Source of the DNA: JBFMFR01 sp040752025
GTDB taxonomy: Bacteria > Chloroflexota > Anaerolineae > Anaerolineales > UBA4823
Assembly (NCBI GenBank): GCA_040752025.1
Contig: JBFMFR010000001.1
Span: 124,001 to 188,000, forward strand
Direction: 5' to 3'
Length of the DNA stretch: 64,000 bases
This document shows, piece after piece, positions 7,492 through 15,618 of the stretch. A program made the position numbers and the translations under genes. Numbering within the stretch: the stretch's first letter is position 1; each line of letters starts with the position of its first letter. Under the pieces are notes generated by a model, which worked only from the letters and a program-made list of their open reading frames with translations, was not told the DNA's origin and searched no databases.

Positions 7492-9425
7492 CCGGCCACG
7501 TTGCCAGCGAAGCGCCCGCCTCCAACCCTCTTGCTGCTCGCCTGGCTGCCCTGAGAAGGGCCTGGCCAGGGGTGTGGCCGCGCCTGCGCGATTTCCTGGT
7601 GCACGCCATCGCCCAGGTGCGCATCCTCAAAAAGGCCTATCCCGGCATCATGCACGCCCTGATCTTTTGGGGCGTGACCATCCAGGTGCTGGGCACAGCC
7701 ATCAACCTGATGCAAATGCAGTTGTTCATCCCCTTCGTGGAGCTGCCCTTCCCGCGCGGCAACCTCTACCTGGCCTATGAGCTGATCATGGACCTGGCCG
7801 GCGTAGCGATCCTGGTGGGCGTGAGCTTGGCGCTGTACCGCCGCCTGGCAATGCGCCCCGAGGCGCTGGAGACCCGCTGGGATGATTACTACGCCCTGGT
7901 ACTGCTGGGGCTGATCCCCATCGCCGGCTTCACAGTGGAAGCCACACGCCTGCTTTCCGCTGCACCGCAGTGGGCGAGCTGGTCGCCGGTGGGCAATGCC
8001 CTGGCCGGCCTTTTCCAGGCCCTGGGGATGACGCCCGCCCTGGCAGCATCCCTGCACGATGGCCTGTTCTGGGTGCACGCCGCCCTGGGGCTGAGCCTGG
8101 TCGCCAGCATCCCCTTCACCAAGCTGCGCCACCTGGTTGCAGCGCCGCTCAATGTCATCCTGCGTCCCCAGCGCAAGAACAGCGTGCTGGAGAAGATCGA
8201 AAACATCGAAGAAGCCGAAGTGCTGGGGGTGGGCAAGGTGAGCGAGTTCACCTCGCAGCAGTTGCTCTCTTTCGATGCCTGCCTGCGCTGCGGGCGATGC
8301 GAGGAGGTCTGCCCGGCCTCGATCAGCGGGATGAATTATTCGCCGCGTGAGCTGATCCAATCGCTGCGCACGGCGATGGTCGACGGCCTGGTCAAAGCCA
8401 ATGGCAATACAGGCGAAGCAGCCCTGGACGAAATGCTCCCGGAGGCAATGGCCTGGTCATGCACAACCTGTGGGGCCTGCCTGGAGCGCTGCCCGGCCTT
8501 CATCCGCCCGGTGGACGAGGTCATCGATCTGCGCCGCTACCAGGCGCTGACCTCCGGCAAGCTGCCCAAGTCGGTCGCCGACACGCTGCGCAACTTCGAG
8601 CGCCAGGGCAACCCATGGGGTATGCCAGCCGAAGCGCGCCTGGATTGGGCCGAAGGGTTGGAAGTGCGCGAGCTGGCGCCCGGCGACGAGACGGATGTGC
8701 TCTTCTTCCTGGGCTGCGCCTTCGCCTACGATGAGCGCAACAAGAAGGTAGCGCGCGCCTTCGTGCGCGTGCTACAGAAGACCGGCATAGACTTTGGCAT
8801 CCTGGGCTTTGATGAGATGTGCTGTGGCGAGACCGCTCGCCGCCTGGGCCACGAATACCTGTTCCAGGTCAGCGCAGAACAGAACATCGAAACTTTCAAC
8901 AAGATCAAATTCAAGCGCATCGTCACCCAATGCCCGCACTGCTTCAACACACTGAAAAACGAATACCCACAGTTCGGCGGGAACTATCAGGTGCAGCATT
9001 ACACCGAGTTCCTGGCAGAACTCTCGCTGCCCTGGGAAAGCATCGCCCCCAACGGGAACGGACTGGCAGGGCACAAAATCTCTTATCACGATTCCTGCTA
9101 CCTGGGGCGCTACAACCAGATCTACGCCCAGCCGCGCCAGTTGCTCAAACAAGCTGGGATAGACAACCGGGAAATGCCGCGGCGGTTGGAAGACAGCTTC
9201 TGCTGTGGCGGCGGCGGCGGCCAGATGTGGCTGGAGACCGATGCCAACACGCGCATCAACCACCGCCGCCTTGGCGATGCCCAGCAAGTCCAGGCTGACG
9301 TGGTCGCTACAGCCTGCCCCTACTGCTTGCTGATGTTCGATGATGCCATCCGCTCCAAAGGCCTGGGTGAACAGATTCAGGCCATGGATATCGCTGAAAT
9401 CCTGGACAAGCAGTTCGGGCAGTGA
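7488..9425 (+). CDS. Membrane HdrD/GlpC-like Fe-S protein with NarI/HdrE-like heme b domain
   Basis: A 645-residue fusion. The N-terminal 230 residues hold about five membrane helices with histidines in FLVHAIAQ, IMHALIFWG and FWVHAALG followed by KLRHLVAAPLN, as in NarI/HdrE-type diheme cytochromes. Next come two ferredoxin [4Fe-4S] motifs (CLRCGRCEEVCP and CTTCGACLERCP). The C-terminal 300 residues carry two CCG domains (CCGETARRLG with CPHCFNTL; then CYLGRYN, CCGGGGGQMW and CPYC), as in heterodisulfide reductase HdrD and GlpC. The family exchanges electrons between membrane quinones and a soluble thiol, disulfide or Fe-S partner. Here it is coupled to a Rieske/cyt b complex and an FrhB-like protein, so the partner is likely encoded next. 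The real acceptor is unknown. Confidence 0.85.
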   Translation: MTGHVASEAPASNPLAARLAALRRAWPGVWPRLRDFLVHAIAQVRILKKAYPGIMHALIFWGVTIQVLGTAINLMQMQLFIPFVELPFPRGNLYLAYELIMDLAGVAILVGVSLALYRRLAMRPEALETRWDDYYALVLLGLIPIAGFTVEATRLLSAAPQWASWSPVGNALAGLFQALGMTPALAASLHDGLFWVHAALGLSLVASIPFTKLRHLVAAPLNVILRPQRKNSVLEKIENIEEAEVLGVGKVSEFTSQQLLSFDACLRCGRCEEVCPASISGMNYSPRELIQSLRTAMVDGLVKANGNTGEAALDEMLPEAMAWSCTTCGACLERCPAFIRPVDEVIDLRRYQALTSGKLPKSVADTLRNFERQGNPWGMPAEARLDWAEGLEVRELAPGDETDVLFFLGCAFAYDERNKKVARAFVRVLQKTGIDFGILGFDEMCCGETARRLGHEYLFQVSAEQNIETFNKIKFKRIVTQCPHCFNTLKNEYPQFGGNYQVQHYTEFLAELSLPWESIAPNGNGLAGHKISYHDSCYLGRYNQIYAQPRQLLKQAGIDNREMPRRLEDSFCCGGGGGQMWLETDANTRINHRRLGDAQQVQADVVATACPYCLLMFDDAIRSKGLGEQIQAMDIAEILDKQFGQ

Positions 9426-9441
9426 TGGAAGGAGGTTGGTT

Positions 9442-10479
9442 TTGAACACACAATGGATCATCCAGACTCACGGTGACCCACTGGGTACAGTCAGGCGCTT
9501 TGTTTATACCCTGTGGCAGCAAGCCGCGCTGGATGGCATGCTGGTCACAACCAATGACAGTGGAGATGAAAGCCTCGCCCAGCCACTCCTGATCGACGAC
9601 CCGGCCCAGCTCGAAGGTTTCAATCCTTTCAAGCCCCTGATGACGGTCAACGCTGCCAGGCTGGTACCCGAACTGGTCAAGCAGAACCCGCAGGGAAGGC
9701 TGGGCGGCGTGCTGCGCCCCTGCGAGATGCGCGCCCTGAACGAGATGGTGAAACACAACGGCTTTAAATTGGATGGTTTTACCACCATCAGCGTCGACTG
9801 CCTGGGGACTGTGCCCGCAGATGAATACCGCTGGCGCGCGGCCAGGAAAGAATCCACCGGCGAACTCGCCCAGGAAGCCTTACATTTCGCTCGGCAAGGC
9901 GGCATCCTGGGCTATCGCTATCGCTCCGCCTGCCAGGTTTGTGCCTCGCCAGCCGCTGGAGAAGCCGAGGTCAACATCAACATCCTGGGGCTGCCCGTTC
10001 GCCAGTTCATTCTGGTGCAGTCGCGCAACTCGGATATCGCCGAGCGCCTGCAGTTGCAGAATCTTACCGATGGTGCCGCCAGCCCGGAGATCATCCAACA
10101 GCACGCCCACATCCTGGATAAAACCAGGGAACGCCACCGGAATACGATGCAGCGCGTTGCCCACGGCCTGGGAGACAGCCTGCCCCAGGATCTGGATGCC
10201 CTGATCGACCGGTTGGAAAGCTGCGGCGACTGCCAGGTATGCATGAACGTCTGCCCGATCTGCACTGTCGATACCCCACGCCGCAATGAAAGCGGGCATT
10301 ACCAGCGCGGCGATGTGCTGCGCTGGATGATCTCCTGTGCAGGTTGCGGCATGTGTGAGCAGGCCTGTAAAGACCGGCTGCCATTGAGCACGATCTTTGG
10401 GCATATCCGCTCGATCCTGGCAGATGAATTTGGCTACAGCGCCGGCCGCTCGGCTGACGAGCCTCTACCACTGGCCTGA
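9442..10479 (+). CDS. FrhB/FdhB-like Fe-S flavoprotein subunit (coenzyme F420 hydrogenase/dehydrogenase beta-like)
   Basis: The protein has 345 residues when started at TTG 9442, where GGAGG lies 6 bases upstream; the upstream in-frame ATG at 9340 falls inside the previous gene. The N-terminal half resembles the FrhB/FdhB family (conserved Cys in LRPCEMRAL, SVDCLG and SACQVCASP, which in the family bind flavin and Fe-S). The C-terminal part has two [4Fe-4S] motifs (CGDCQVCMNVCP and CAGCGMCEQACK). Such subunits pass electrons between NAD(P)H, F420 or ferredoxin-type carriers and Fe-S chains. As the last gene of the operon, it is a likely soluble entry or exit point for the membrane HdrD-like protein. 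Confidence 0.78.
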   Translation: MNTQWIIQTHGDPLGTVRRFVYTLWQQAALDGMLVTTNDSGDESLAQPLLIDDPAQLEGFNPFKPLMTVNAARLVPELVKQNPQGRLGGVLRPCEMRALNEMVKHNGFKLDGFTTISVDCLGTVPADEYRWRAARKESTGELAQEALHFARQGGILGYRYRSACQVCASPAAGEAEVNINILGLPVRQFILVQSRNSDIAERLQLQNLTDGAASPEIIQQHAHILDKTRERHRNTMQRVAHGLGDSLPQDLDALIDRLESCGDCQVCMNVCPICTVDTPRRNESGHYQRGDVLRWMISCAGCGMCEQACKDRLPLSTIFGHIRSILADEFGYSAGRSADEPLPLA

Positions 10480-10498
10480 TCGAACCGGAATACACCCT

Positions 10499-10535
10499 GC
10501 GTGCGGTGGCGCCCTGTGCCACCGCACGCTTTTTT
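10499..10535 (+). terminator. Intrinsic terminator of the respiratory operon
   Basis: Perfect 12-bp stem GCGTGCGGTGGC / GCCACCGCACGC with a 7-base loop, followed directly by six T. It ends the operon begun at 5611. Confidence 0.93.
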
Positions 10536-10539
10536 CCAG

Positions 10540-10568
10540 TTCCCGCACACCGCTCCGTATAGTATAAT
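10540..10568 (+). promoter_or_regulatory. Probable promoter of lpdA
   Basis: A consensus -10 TATAAT lies at 10563-10568, with a weak -35 (TTCCCG) 17 bases upstream. The 5' leader of about 115 bases contains a small hairpin (GCGGG/CCCGC near 10616-10629). Confidence 0.6.
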
Positions 10569-10688
10569 GCCCATTGACTTGATATTTACACATCTCTGCG
10601 GCAGCTACGGGCCAGCGGGAACTCCCGCACATTCTTCGCCGCATTCAGAGCGATTACAGAAACAAGTGACTTTCACCAAGGAGAGACT

Positions 10689-12086
10689 ATGAGTGATTAT
10701 GATGTCATTGTGATCGGAGCCGGTCCTGCAGGTTATGTATGTGCGATCCGCGCCACACAACTCGGACTGAAAACCGCCATCGTAGATAAGCAATGGCTGG
10801 GAGGCGTGTGTCTGAATGTGGGATGCATCCCCTCCAAATCTCTGCTCAAGAACGCTGAAGTAGCTCACACTTTGCGTGAACGCGGCAAGGAACTTGGTTT
10901 TTCCTTCGAAAACCTGACCCTGGATTTCAATGTAGCGGTCAAGCGCAGCCGCCAGGTTTCCGACCGCCTGACCAAGGGGGTGGGTTTCTTGATGAAGAAG
11001 AACCAGATCGATGTCCACATGGGCAGTGCACGAGTAGCCGGACCCGATCGTGTGATAGTAACCGCTCAAGACGGTCAGACCACTGAACTGAAAGGCCGCA
11101 ATATCGTTGTGGCGACTGGCGCCAGCACCGTTGTCCCGCCGGGCTGGGATATCGACGGGGAACATGTGGTCACCTACCTGGAAGCGATCTTACAGGAAAA
11201 GCTGCCCAAGTCGGCGGTGATCATCGGCGCCGGAGCGATCGGAGTCGAATTTGCTACGATCTGGCACGCTTACGGCGCGCAAATCACGATCGTTGAAATG
11301 CTGCCGCAGTTGTTGCCGCTGGAAGACGCTGAAGTAGGCGCAGAGTTAGGCAAAACTTTCTCCCGGCGCAAGATCAACGTGCTGACCGGGCACCGCGTAG
11401 AAGCCATCCAGGCCACTGAGCAAGGTGTGCGCGTAGAGGTCTCCGGTGAAAAAGGCAAACAAACCCTGGAGGCCGAGCAAGCCCTGGTGGCGATCGGTTT
11501 CAAGCCCAATGGTCGCGGCCTGGGTTTGGAAGAACTGGGCGTGAAGCTCAGCGAGCGCGGCGCGGTCGAGATCGACGAGCGCATGGCTACCAACGTTCCA
11601 GGCATCTGGGCGATTGGCGACGTGACCGCCAAGTTGATGTTGGCGCACGTAGGCTCGGCCCAGGGAATCGTGTGCGCCGAGAATATCGCCGGCGCAGAGA
11701 CAGTCACCCTCAATTATGAAATGATGCCGCGGGCGGTTTACTGCCAGCCCCAGGTGGCCTCTTTTGGGCTGACCGAAGCCCAGGCGAAAGAGCGCGGCTA
11801 CGAGATCAATGTGGGCCGCTTTCCTTACCAGGCCAACGGCAAGGCCCTGGGTCTGGGCGAAGCGACTGGCTGGGTCAAGATCATCACCGATGCACAGTAC
11901 GGCGAAATCCTGGGAGTGCATATGATCGGCCCTGAAGTGACCGAACTGCTGCCAGAACTGACCCTGGCTCAGATGATGGAACTCACGACGCACGAGATCG
12001 GTCGCAACGTACACGCCCACCCCACCTTGAGCGAAGCGTTGATGGAAGCGGCTCACGCCGCTGAAGGGCATGCCATTCATATCTAG
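10689..12086 (+). CDS. lpdA: Dihydrolipoyl dehydrogenase (E3)
   Basis: FAD enzyme that reoxidises dihydrolipoyl groups of 2-oxoacid dehydrogenases or the glycine cleavage system and reduces NAD+. The 465-residue length is typical. The redox disulfide is in GGVCLNVGCIPSK; the FAD motif GAGPAG is at the N terminus; the NAD motif is GAGAIGVEF; the second FAD motif ends in GDVT; the catalytic His-Glu pair of the partner subunit is in AHAHPTLSE-type form (VHAHPTLSEAL). AAGGAG precedes the ATG. It is transcribed alone from its own promoter, 8 kb from the E1-E2 genes, so it may serve more than one complex. Confidence 0.96.
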   Translation: MSDYDVIVIGAGPAGYVCAIRATQLGLKTAIVDKQWLGGVCLNVGCIPSKSLLKNAEVAHTLRERGKELGFSFENLTLDFNVAVKRSRQVSDRLTKGVGFLMKKNQIDVHMGSARVAGPDRVIVTAQDGQTTELKGRNIVVATGASTVVPPGWDIDGEHVVTYLEAILQEKLPKSAVIIGAGAIGVEFATIWHAYGAQITIVEMLPQLLPLEDAEVGAELGKTFSRRKINVLTGHRVEAIQATEQGVRVEVSGEKGKQTLEAEQALVAIGFKPNGRGLGLEELGVKLSERGAVEIDERMATNVPGIWAIGDVTAKLMLAHVGSAQGIVCAENIAGAETVTLNYEMMPRAVYCQPQVASFGLTEAQAKERGYEINVGRFPYQANGKALGLGEATGWVKIITDAQYGEILGVHMIGPEVTELLPELTLAQMMELTTHEIGRNVHAHPTLSEALMEAAHAAEGHAIHI

Positions 12087-12093
12087 GTAAATC

Positions 12094-12129
12094 GCGGGCG
12101 AAAATGCCAACCAGCATATTTTCGCCCGC
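12094..12129 (+). terminator. Hairpin after lpdA, probable terminator
   Basis: GCGGGCGAAAAT pairs with ATTTTCGCCCGC around a 12-base loop. There is no downstream T run, but the stem's own A/T ends and the position right after lpdA support a termination role. Confidence 0.5.
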
Positions 12130-12183
12130 ATGGCGCCCACACCCGGAGGCCTGAAAGCACAGGAGATCGTTGACAGGATAGTC

Positions 12184-13935
12184 ATGGTGTCGAAGAAGAA
12201 ACTGGACAGGTTGCTGACCGAAGCCAGGCAGGCGTACCAGCAAAATGAACGCCGCAAAGGGGCACAACTGCTCAATGAAATCTTGCAAGAAGATTTCAAT
12301 CACCAGGAAACCTGGGAGTTCCTGTACCAATTGTATGGCACAGGCCAACCGCTGGCAGATTTTCAACGCGCTTTCGCGGAGGAGTATTATCCCGACAGGC
12401 TGCCCCTGCTGCAAACCGCGCCTCAAATCAAGCAGCCAGAACGCAAGCCATCTTTCTTCGCCCGTCTGTTCGGGCGCTTCAAACGCGCCCCTGCTCAGAA
12501 GACACCCGAACGAAAACTTCCTGGTGAAGCGTCTCTACCAGCATTGAAGCGCCCCCCCATCGAAAGACCCGCAGCCAGCGCCGGACCTGAGCAAACCACC
12601 GAGACACCGCCCGCGACCAGTTCTATCCTGCAAAGCGCAGCGGCTTTACAAGAGCAAAAACACCCATCTACTGGCTCCTCAACCGAGGATCAGCGCCCAC
12701 CTGCCCCTCGTCCGCCCACCCCAGCGGCGCGAGCTGTGGAGGCCGAAAAAGTGCGCGTTCTGGTGGTGGATGATATCTCCCAAACGCGCGAAACCATCAT
12801 CCGCTCCTTGCGTTTCCAGGATCGTATCGAGGTGATCGGCTCTGCCAGCGATGGCTTTCAGGGCATCCAGATGGCGAGCGAGCTAAAGCCAGATGTGATC
12901 ATCATGGATATCAACATGCCCGAATTGGACGGCATCGAGGCCACGCAGCGCATTGTCAGCAAAGTGCCGTTCACGCAAATCATCATCCTGACCGTTCAGG
13001 ATGATATCGATTACATGCGAAAAGCGATGATGGTGGGGGCGCGGGACTTCCTGGGCAAGCCGCCGATGATCGACGATCTGATCTCCGCCATTATGCGCGC
13101 CGGAGAATACGCCCAACGCGAGCGGGCCAAGGCTCCAGAGATGGTCATCCCGCAACAACCGGCTGCCCCAACAGGGGGCAAGATTGTCACGATCTATAGC
13201 CCGCGTGGCGGCTCGGGCTGCACGACGATAGCAACAAACCTGGCAATTGCGCTGCACGATGACCAGACTTCTGTGATCGTGGTAGATGGCAACCTGCAAT
13301 ACGGCGACATTCCAGTCTTCTTCAACGTGCAAAGCAAAAACACCTTGCTGCACCTGGCGCCGCGCGCCGAGGAGCTTGATCCCGGCCTGATCGAAGAGGT
13401 AGCGATCCAGCACTCTTCGGGAGTCAACATCATCGCTCCCCCACGTCCAGAAGACTCAGAAAGCATCAATTCGTTGCAGTTCTCACAGGTGCTCCAATAC
13501 CTGCGCAACCTGTACGATTACGTCATCGTCGACACTGCTCATCGCTTGGGAGATATCACCCTGGCGGCTATCGATGTCAGCAGCTTGGTGATTGTCGTCA
13601 CACCGCACGATATCCCTTCCCTGGCGCGCATGCGCAAGTTCCTGGACCTGGCCCCCGCACTCAACCTGGATGAGCGGCGTATGCTGGTGGTGATCAACCG
13701 CTTCGACAAGCGCATGGGCATCGCTCCAGAAAAAGTTGGGCAGGCTTTCCGCCAGGAGATTGCTGCGGTGGTCCCGCTGGAGAGCCAGGTGGTGACCTCT
13801 TCGATTAACCGGGGTGTTCCCTTCATGTTGCAAAAAGAAGCCCTGGGGCAACCCGCCGCACAGGGGCTCCTGGCTGTGGCGCAGGCGCTACGCGAGCGCA
13901 TCACTCAGAACGAAACAACTACTTCAGAATCTTAA
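12184..13935 (+). CDS. CpaE/TadZ-like receiver-MinD ATPase with TPR-like N terminus
   Basis: The 583-residue protein has an N-terminal helical repeat-like region (residues 1-80), a long Pro/basic linker, a response-regulator receiver at about 190-305 (acidic VVDD, phosphoacceptor near D242 in IIMDINMP, Lys in FLGKPP), and a MinD/ParA ATPase domain at about 330-570. The deviant Walker A reads SPRGGSGCTT, with Cys/Thr where ParA proteins have the catalytic Lys, as in CpaE/TadZ pilus-assembly proteins. CpaE-type proteins place Tad pilus machines at a pole, but no tad/cpa gene is nearby. AGGA sits 5 bases before ATG 12184; an in-frame ATG at 12130 has no RBS. Its 3' end overlaps the convergent Nudix gene by 4 bp. 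Confidence 0.75.
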   Translation: MVSKKKLDRLLTEARQAYQQNERRKGAQLLNEILQEDFNHQETWEFLYQLYGTGQPLADFQRAFAEEYYPDRLPLLQTAPQIKQPERKPSFFARLFGRFKRAPAQKTPERKLPGEASLPALKRPPIERPAASAGPEQTTETPPATSSILQSAAALQEQKHPSTGSSTEDQRPPAPRPPTPAARAVEAEKVRVLVVDDISQTRETIIRSLRFQDRIEVIGSASDGFQGIQMASELKPDVIIMDINMPELDGIEATQRIVSKVPFTQIIILTVQDDIDYMRKAMMVGARDFLGKPPMIDDLISAIMRAGEYAQRERAKAPEMVIPQQPAAPTGGKIVTIYSPRGGSGCTTIATNLAIALHDDQTSVIVVDGNLQYGDIPVFFNVQSKNTLLHLAPRAEELDPGLIEEVAIQHSSGVNIIAPPRPEDSESINSLQFSQVLQYLRNLYDYVIVDTAHRLGDITLAAIDVSSLVIVVTPHDIPSLARMRKFLDLAPALNLDERRMLVVINRFDKRMGIAPEKVGQAFRQEIAAVVPLESQVVTSSINRGVPFMLQKEALGQPAAQGLLAVAQALRERITQNETTTSES

Positions 13936-14891
13936 TTTCCAGAATCTCGGCCGGATAAATGCTCTGCTACCATCTGATGCAAACGCGCCAGGTTGGGATG
14001 CACATCCAGAGCCAGGATTTCTGCCAGGCTCATCCAGGCGACCTGGCTGGTCTCGCTGCCATCCGGGCGCAACTGCCCGCCGGTGGGGTGCGCCAGGAAG
14101 CAGGAAATCACTGCCTGGGCCTGGTCGCCGTTGGGGTAAAGCCAGGCAGTTTCAGGTGAATAAACCCCAAGCATACGCTCAATCGCCACCTCCAGGCCGG
14201 TCTCTTCGCGGGTTTCGCGCAGAGCAGTGTAAGCGTCATTCTCACCCAGGTGCATATAGCCGCCCGGCAACGACCAGGCGCCATCGTCGCTGCGACGGCC
14301 CATCAACACCCGGTCCTGCTGGTCAACCACCACTGCGATCGCTCCCGGGGCGACAATCAGCCCCTGACCCACGTGGGCGCGCAGCAATTTAATATTATCA
14401 ACCAGCTCGGGCCGACAGGCGGGCAGAGCGTAATGCGGCCCGCCGCCAGCCAGCGCATCGCGCAGCATATCCTGGTAGAAATTTGGCAGTTCACTGTAAG
14501 GAATTTCATCTTGAGCGAAAAAGGCCTGTGCGCTGGTCTCGACGCCATCTGGCTGCATCTGCCCACCATTGGCTCGCGCCGCAAAGCACACCGTGTACTG
14601 CTGCACCTGGTCGCCATTGGGGTAGACCGAGTCGTAGCACGGATCAGCGTACACCCCCACCAGGCGCAGATCACCTGCCATCAGGCCGGTTTCTTCCAGC
14701 AGTTCGCGCCGGGCGCAAGTCTGGATGCTCTCACCTGGCTCAAGAATCCCACCCGGCAGCCCCCAGATATCGAAATCCGTGCGGCGCTGCAAGAGCACAT
14801 GCCCACGCTCATCATACAGCACAACGGTGGCAAACACCATGATAACCCGGCGATGCCCCACCTGCCCACGCAGCCAAGTGATATACGACAT
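13932..14891 (-). CDS. Tandem two-domain Nudix hydrolase
   Basis: Nudix enzymes cleave nucleoside diphosphates linked to another moiety. The 319-residue protein holds two complete Nudix folds, each with an intact box: GGILEPGE then RRELLEETGL in the first half, and GGYMHLGE then LRETREETGL in the second. The two halves share further sequence (YPNGDQVQQY / YPNGDQAQAV and ANGGQMQPDG / PTGGQLRPDG), so the gene arose by internal duplication; both halves look active. Start ATG 14891 follows GGAG by 8 bases and lies 2 bases after the stop of the small gene upstream, giving translational coupling. Substrate unknown. Confidence 0.88.
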   Translation of the reverse strand: MSYITWLRGQVGHRRVIMVFATVVLYDERGHVLLQRRTDFDIWGLPGGILEPGESIQTCARRELLEETGLMAGDLRLVGVYADPCYDSVYPNGDQVQQYTVCFAARANGGQMQPDGVETSAQAFFAQDEIPYSELPNFYQDMLRDALAGGGPHYALPACRPELVDNIKLLRAHVGQGLIVAPGAIAVVVDQQDRVLMGRRSDDGAWSLPGGYMHLGENDAYTALRETREETGLEVAIERMLGVYSPETAWLYPNGDQAQAVISCFLAHPTGGQLRPDGSETSQVAWMSLAEILALDVHPNLARLHQMVAEHLSGRDSGN

Positions 14892-14893
14892 AC

Positions 14894-15154
14894 TCAATTC
14901 TCCATGAGAGCGGTATAGAAGCCCCTGGGGCTTAGTTCCTCGAACTGGCCTGCTTCAACCAGGTGTTTACGCACATCCACACACAAGTGGCATTTACCGG
15001 CGTAGCCATCTTCCAGCGCTGAATACCCGTATCTCCGGCAGGCCATTTCGTACAGGCCGTAGGGCCCATCTTTCACCAGCATCTCGACCAGCAGCGGGCA
15101 ACGCCTGACATGGAAACCCTCCAATAAACGCGGCAGTATCCGCCTAGCGATCAA
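14894..15154 (-). CDS. Small Cys-pair protein of unknown function
   Basis: This 86-residue protein starts at a TTG that overlaps the stop of the phosphatase-like gene (TTGA) and ends just before the Nudix start, so three genes are tightly coupled. It has a CHLC pair in YAGKCHLCVDVRKHL near residue 55 and other cysteines at RRCPLL and MACRRY. A Cys pair in this context could bind zinc or an Fe-S cluster, and the segment recalls the C-terminal tail of some radical SAM proteins, but I do not recognise a family. A later ATG (residue 24) is an alternative start. Confidence 0.5.
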   Translation of the reverse strand: MIARRILPRLLEGFHVRRCPLLVEMLVKDGPYGLYEMACRRYGYSALEDGYAGKCHLCVDVRKHLVEAGQFEELSPRGFYTALMEN

Positions 15155-15597
15155 TCTTTCATCTGCAAAACTTGCTCAATGAACTCCCACCACACCCCTT
15201 GCGGCTCCCAGATACGATGCATATCTTTGAAGGCTTCTTGCCGCGACCAGCCCAGGCGTTTGACCCGGTACAGGGCCATAAAAGCCGAGACGCGCATGTT
15301 GGCTGCGCAGTGTACAAACAGTTTCTGGCCCTGGTGCTGCTGCATGGCGACGAAGAAGGCATGCAGATCGTTCACAGTTGGTTGCGTCCAGATCACAGGG
15401 ATATGGATGTATTGCATGCCATGAGCGCGCACCGTGGCAGCTTCATCTGGCAAGGAGTTATCGCTGCTAGCGAGCGCCAGGTTGATCATTACCTGGTAGC
15501 CAGCGACAGCAATCTCAGCCATCTGCGCTTCGCTGGGTTGCCCAGAGGTGGCAATCCAATCATCCAGTTCGAGGTAGTTGTAAATATCGGTCAGCAT
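15151..15597 (-). CDS. Protein tyrosine/dual-specificity phosphatase-like protein with shortened P-loop
   Basis: The 148-residue protein has the fold-specific pattern of small phosphatase-like proteins (WIATSGQPSEAQM, then YIHIPVIW and FVHCAANMRVSAF). The would-be catalytic loop is HCAANMR, that is C-X4-R, one residue short of the C-X5-R loop of active tyrosine phosphatases, so activity on phosphotyrosine is doubtful. I start it at ATG 15597, which lies 7 bases after a TATAAT; the in-frame TTG at 15627 lies upstream of that -10 box. It heads the three-gene minus-strand operon with the Cys-pair and Nudix genes. Confidence 0.7.
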   Translation of the reverse strand: MLTDIYNYLELDDWIATSGQPSEAQMAEIAVAGYQVMINLALASSDNSLPDEAATVRAHGMQYIHIPVIWTQPTVNDLHAFFVAMQQHQGQKLFVHCAANMRVSAFMALYRVKRLGWSRQEAFKDMHRIWEPQGVWWEFIEQVLQMKD

Positions 15598-15604
15598 GCT
15601 TGCG

Positions 15605-15612
15605 ATTATAAT
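15605..15612. promoter_or_regulatory. Shared bidirectional -10 element (ATTATAAT)
   Basis: The 8-base palindromic stretch ATTATAAT gives a TATAAT on the plus strand (15607-15612) and on the minus strand (15610-15605). ATG of pncC lies 6 bases beyond the plus copy, and ATG of the phosphatase-like gene 7 bases beyond the minus copy, so both mRNAs would start at or next to the start codon. No clear -35 is seen on either side. Confidence 0.55.
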
Positions 15613-15618
15613 ACTGTC

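Noticed and set aside
10501..10692. 63-residue plus-strand open frame between the FrhB-like gene and lpdA
   Set aside because: It runs through a perfect terminator and the lpdA promoter, has no RBS and resembles no family.
15172..15618. Long N-terminal part of the pncC frame as a CinA N-terminal domain
   Set aside because: The translated sequence lacks the molybdopterin-binding fold and overlaps the phosphatase-like gene on the other strand.
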